Source: Sequoia sempervirens
Lineage: Eukaryota; Streptophyta; Pinopsida; Cupressales; Cupressaceae
DNA: 64,000 bases
NCBI GenBank assembly: GCA_007258455.2
Contig: VDFB02047230.1
Location: 160,526,635-160,590,634, forward strand
Direction of reading: 5' to 3'
Positions 61,840 through 64,000 of this stretch are shown here, piece after piece (the stretch's first letter is position 1; each line of letters begins with the position of its first letter). The position numbers and the translations under genes are program-made. Below the pieces are notes generated by a model, which did no database searches, was not told the DNA's origin, and saw only the letters and a program-made list of their open reading frames with translations.

Positions 61840-63331
61840 GGAGGACAAATGAGCTAAACATACTCTTGTTTGGCTGTTAGTGCATCTTGGAATTCTTCTT
61901 TTTGGTATACCTTCATGTGTAGGTACAAGATTGGTACTTGGTGTTGTATTGGACTCCATCTGAGCTAGGTACCTGATTGGACAGCTCCTAGTAAGGGTAA
62001 AGCTTGAACTCTCCTTGTTGGCCTCTCATTGATCTCTAAAGACTTCATCTTTTCCTTGAAAAGATGCTGATTGGAGGTAATGTGTAGGTTGTTCATTGGA
62101 TGCTATAGTTTGATCCTCTTGACTAAGGAGCTAATATCCCTGTTGGATAACTGAAAACAAATCTTCAAACTATGGCTCCCTATGCTTTTCGTCCATGACA
62201 GACTACACCTTCTCCTCAACAAGGTGGGGAAGCTCATCTAATAAGTTCATAGGTTGCAAGGCATTATCTTTGACAACTTCTTCAATAGTCTCACCAACTT
62301 GAATGGGCTGATCACATGCTTCCCTTTCATATGATACTAGTTCATCACCAGTAAAACAAGTCAGCAATATTCTCTGGGTGTTCTAAAACAACTGGTAAAA
62401 TAGGAACCTGCATGTTTTCTTCAGCTTGCTCAACATAAACAAGTAGTTGATCAAGAAAATAAACCAATTGTTCTTCTTTCTGTGGCTCCTTTTCCAGTGA
62501 AACTTGGGCATCCTTTGTCTGCAAGTGAAGATCCCCAAATGTCTATTGTCCTACTTCCTGCCTCTCCTCTTGTTTGAGCTTTTCTTGCTGTAGTCAGTAA
62601 CATGCTACAACTAAATGCATTGGATTTACTTTGCTAATTCTCTCCTTGGGGAGTGAGTCATCTGGATCAATGGGCTACTCTTGAGGGATGATGGACTGAT
62701 CTTGTTCAGGTACTACATTCTCTAGCATCGAATTGAATCACTTAAAGCTTGGAATTTCAAACTAAGAAGACTTACTAGGGGAGAGGCTGACTTTTCCTGA
62801 AGCTGGAAAACTTGTATTTGGGAACCTCCTATTCAAAAAAAATTAGCCTCATTTCTACCTCCTTTGCAGCCAGCTGCTGGGCAAGGTTCTCTTCCAATTG
62901 CCTCTATTGCAGCTCCTCCCTTAGTTGATGTTGATAATCCCTATAAGCTTGAGTATTCTGTACCTAAGCAGAGAGAACTTCATTTGTTCTTCCTTAGCAG
63001 CTATTTCTTGTTCAAGGCCTTCCTCGAACCAGATTCTTTTAGCCACTCTTTCTTGATCATAAAAGTTGACTTGTTCAACCACTTCTTGCTATTGAATAAT
63101 GGTACCCTGCTGCATCTTGATATCAACCAATATCCTAGATAGGCACACAAGTACCTTACTAATATCATTAATCTTCATATTGTGAAGACCTTGACTGAGA
63201 TCCCACAACTTATGGTCAATCTGTTGGAGCAGGTCCAATACACTCTGATATGGATGTGTAGGAGCAACATACTCATGATGTGAAGGGTAATAATAAGCAT
63301 CTTCATATATATTTGACTTCTTTTCAGTCAA
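61840..63331 (-). pseudogene. Second copy of the decayed acidic Gln/Glu-rich frame
   Basis: Identical to 49700-51191. Upstream of it on the minus strand, an ATG at 63525 starts MATMCSRASLRNSTY and then meets a stop, so an N-terminal piece may also exist. The primer-binding region lies 100 bp further upstream. Confidence 0.5.
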
Positions 63332-63620
63332 AGAGCTAGAAACTCAGAACTAATCGATTCTTTTGAGACATACCAACACTTGTGCCTATGAAACTAGAAT
63401 ATTTGAGCTCAGAGTCGCCAGGTATTGTTCAAACTGCCTCCAAAGGCTGAATGATACTGAGGTAGACACCAAATCCCTCAATATGTTGAATTTCTCAATG
63501 ATGCTCTGCTACACATAGTTGCCATGATATGTTGATGTTAACTTCAGAAAGGCCCGAATCTTACTGGTTGCATATCAAAAACCAATAATAGACATGTAAT
63601 TTTCAAACTATCTACTCGAT

Positions 63621-63644
63621 AGTCCCACTGGGCATGCCAAAAAC
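63621..63644 (-). other. Primer-binding region next to the right LTR
   Basis: On the minus strand it reads TTTTTGGCATGCCCAGTGG, then GACT, directly after the LTR end. From memory this resembles the TGGCG(T)GCC-CAGTGGGAC leader of plant Ty3/gypsy elements; the primer tRNA is not identified. Confidence 0.55.
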
Positions 63645-64000
63645 TGTTGTCACCTAGAAATTGCACCCTATGCACAAAGATTGAAACTGAGCTTTCTAGA
63701 GACACATGAGATCATTTCAAGGCTGTGGGTCACCTGAAGTTGAAATGAACCTCCGGAGAAGGCTGGCTTCCTTTGGGTATCACCTAAAACTACTAATTCT
63801 TTGAAGGAAAAGGGAGAAGGAATGCACAAAATAAAAACTACACTATGGTGATACACTAGACTGATAAGAACAATGAGATACTCAATTTGCACTTGAATAC
63901 TGATGATGAACATAAGATTACACATCAAATCTTGTAAGCCTTGCACTAACGTTTCACAAATAGGTTTGATTCACACAATTTTTCTGTAGAGGAAAGAAAT
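63645..64000 (-). repeat. 5' LTR of the non-autonomous element, truncated by window end
   Basis: TGTTGTCACCTAGAAATTGC onward, collinear with 46688 and 58828 with about 8% differences. The rest lies outside the window. Confidence 0.8.

Larger units (their letters stand above)
54832..63513 (+). repeat. Apparently identical duplicate of 42692-51373 (8,682 bp)
   Basis: Constant offset of 12,140. Every line I compared is identical, and all ORFs have identical translations. The identity stops exactly where the left contig stops. Confidence 0.9.
58828..64000 (-). mobile_element. Non-autonomous LTR element, copy with both LTR starts
   Basis: Left LTR starts at 58828 (TGTTGTCACC) and right LTR at 63645; the window ends inside the right LTR. 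The two LTR starts are about 92% alike over the first 130 bp compared. No pol domain in between. The LTR-start to LTR-start distance is 4,817 bp. Confidence 0.75.

Overview
The window is nuclear DNA of a plant, dominated by transposable elements. It is AT-rich and gene-poor, with spliceosomal introns, plant L1-type LINE, Ty1/copia, Helitron and LTR-element remains, and fragments of plant receptor-kinase genes. A large-genome seed plant, perhaps a gymnosperm, is my guess, but nothing in the sequence proves it. No bacterial genes, rRNA, tRNA or CRISPR array were seen.

Two runs of exactly 100 N (15305-15404 and 51374-51473) divide the window into three contigs. Contig 1 (1-15304) is a decayed LINE interrupted by a 5,209-bp Helitron (301-5509) that carries pieces of plant genes. 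It continues with a 1.46-kb insert holding a 192-codon ORF of unknown function, then an eight-exon gene for a Ulp1/SENP-type SUMO protease (9277-12666), then repeat arrays.

Contig 2 (15405-51373) opens with the same LINE family, here split by a 5.8-kb decayed copia element on the minus strand (15601-21441). It then repeats the whole contig 1 block without the Helitron (22939-32415, called copy B here; contig 1 is copy A). Next come two oppositely oriented TIR transposons with 4-bp target duplications (32882-33950 and 34391-35374), a structurally complete 4.6-kb LTR retrotransposon without pol (37551-42164), about 4.5 kb of unassigned sequence, and a non-autonomous LTR element (from 46688) with a GC-rich GGCAAGACAT-type motif array and a heavily decayed acidic reading frame.

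Contig 3 (51474-64000) repeats 39312-51373. Its first 3.4 kb differ from contig 2 by roughly 5%, but from 54832 to 63513 it looks identical to 42692-51373, right up to the base where contig 2 ends. This suggests a shared assembly segment placed twice. It adds the missing end of the non-autonomous LTR element (primer-binding region and second LTR from 63645).

The only candidate host genes are the two Ulp1-like copies. Both replace the expected catalytic Asp with Asn and have an awkward exon junction, so they may be pseudogenes. Nothing else forms a working pathway; the interest lies in nested insertions, gene capture, element structure and assembly structure.
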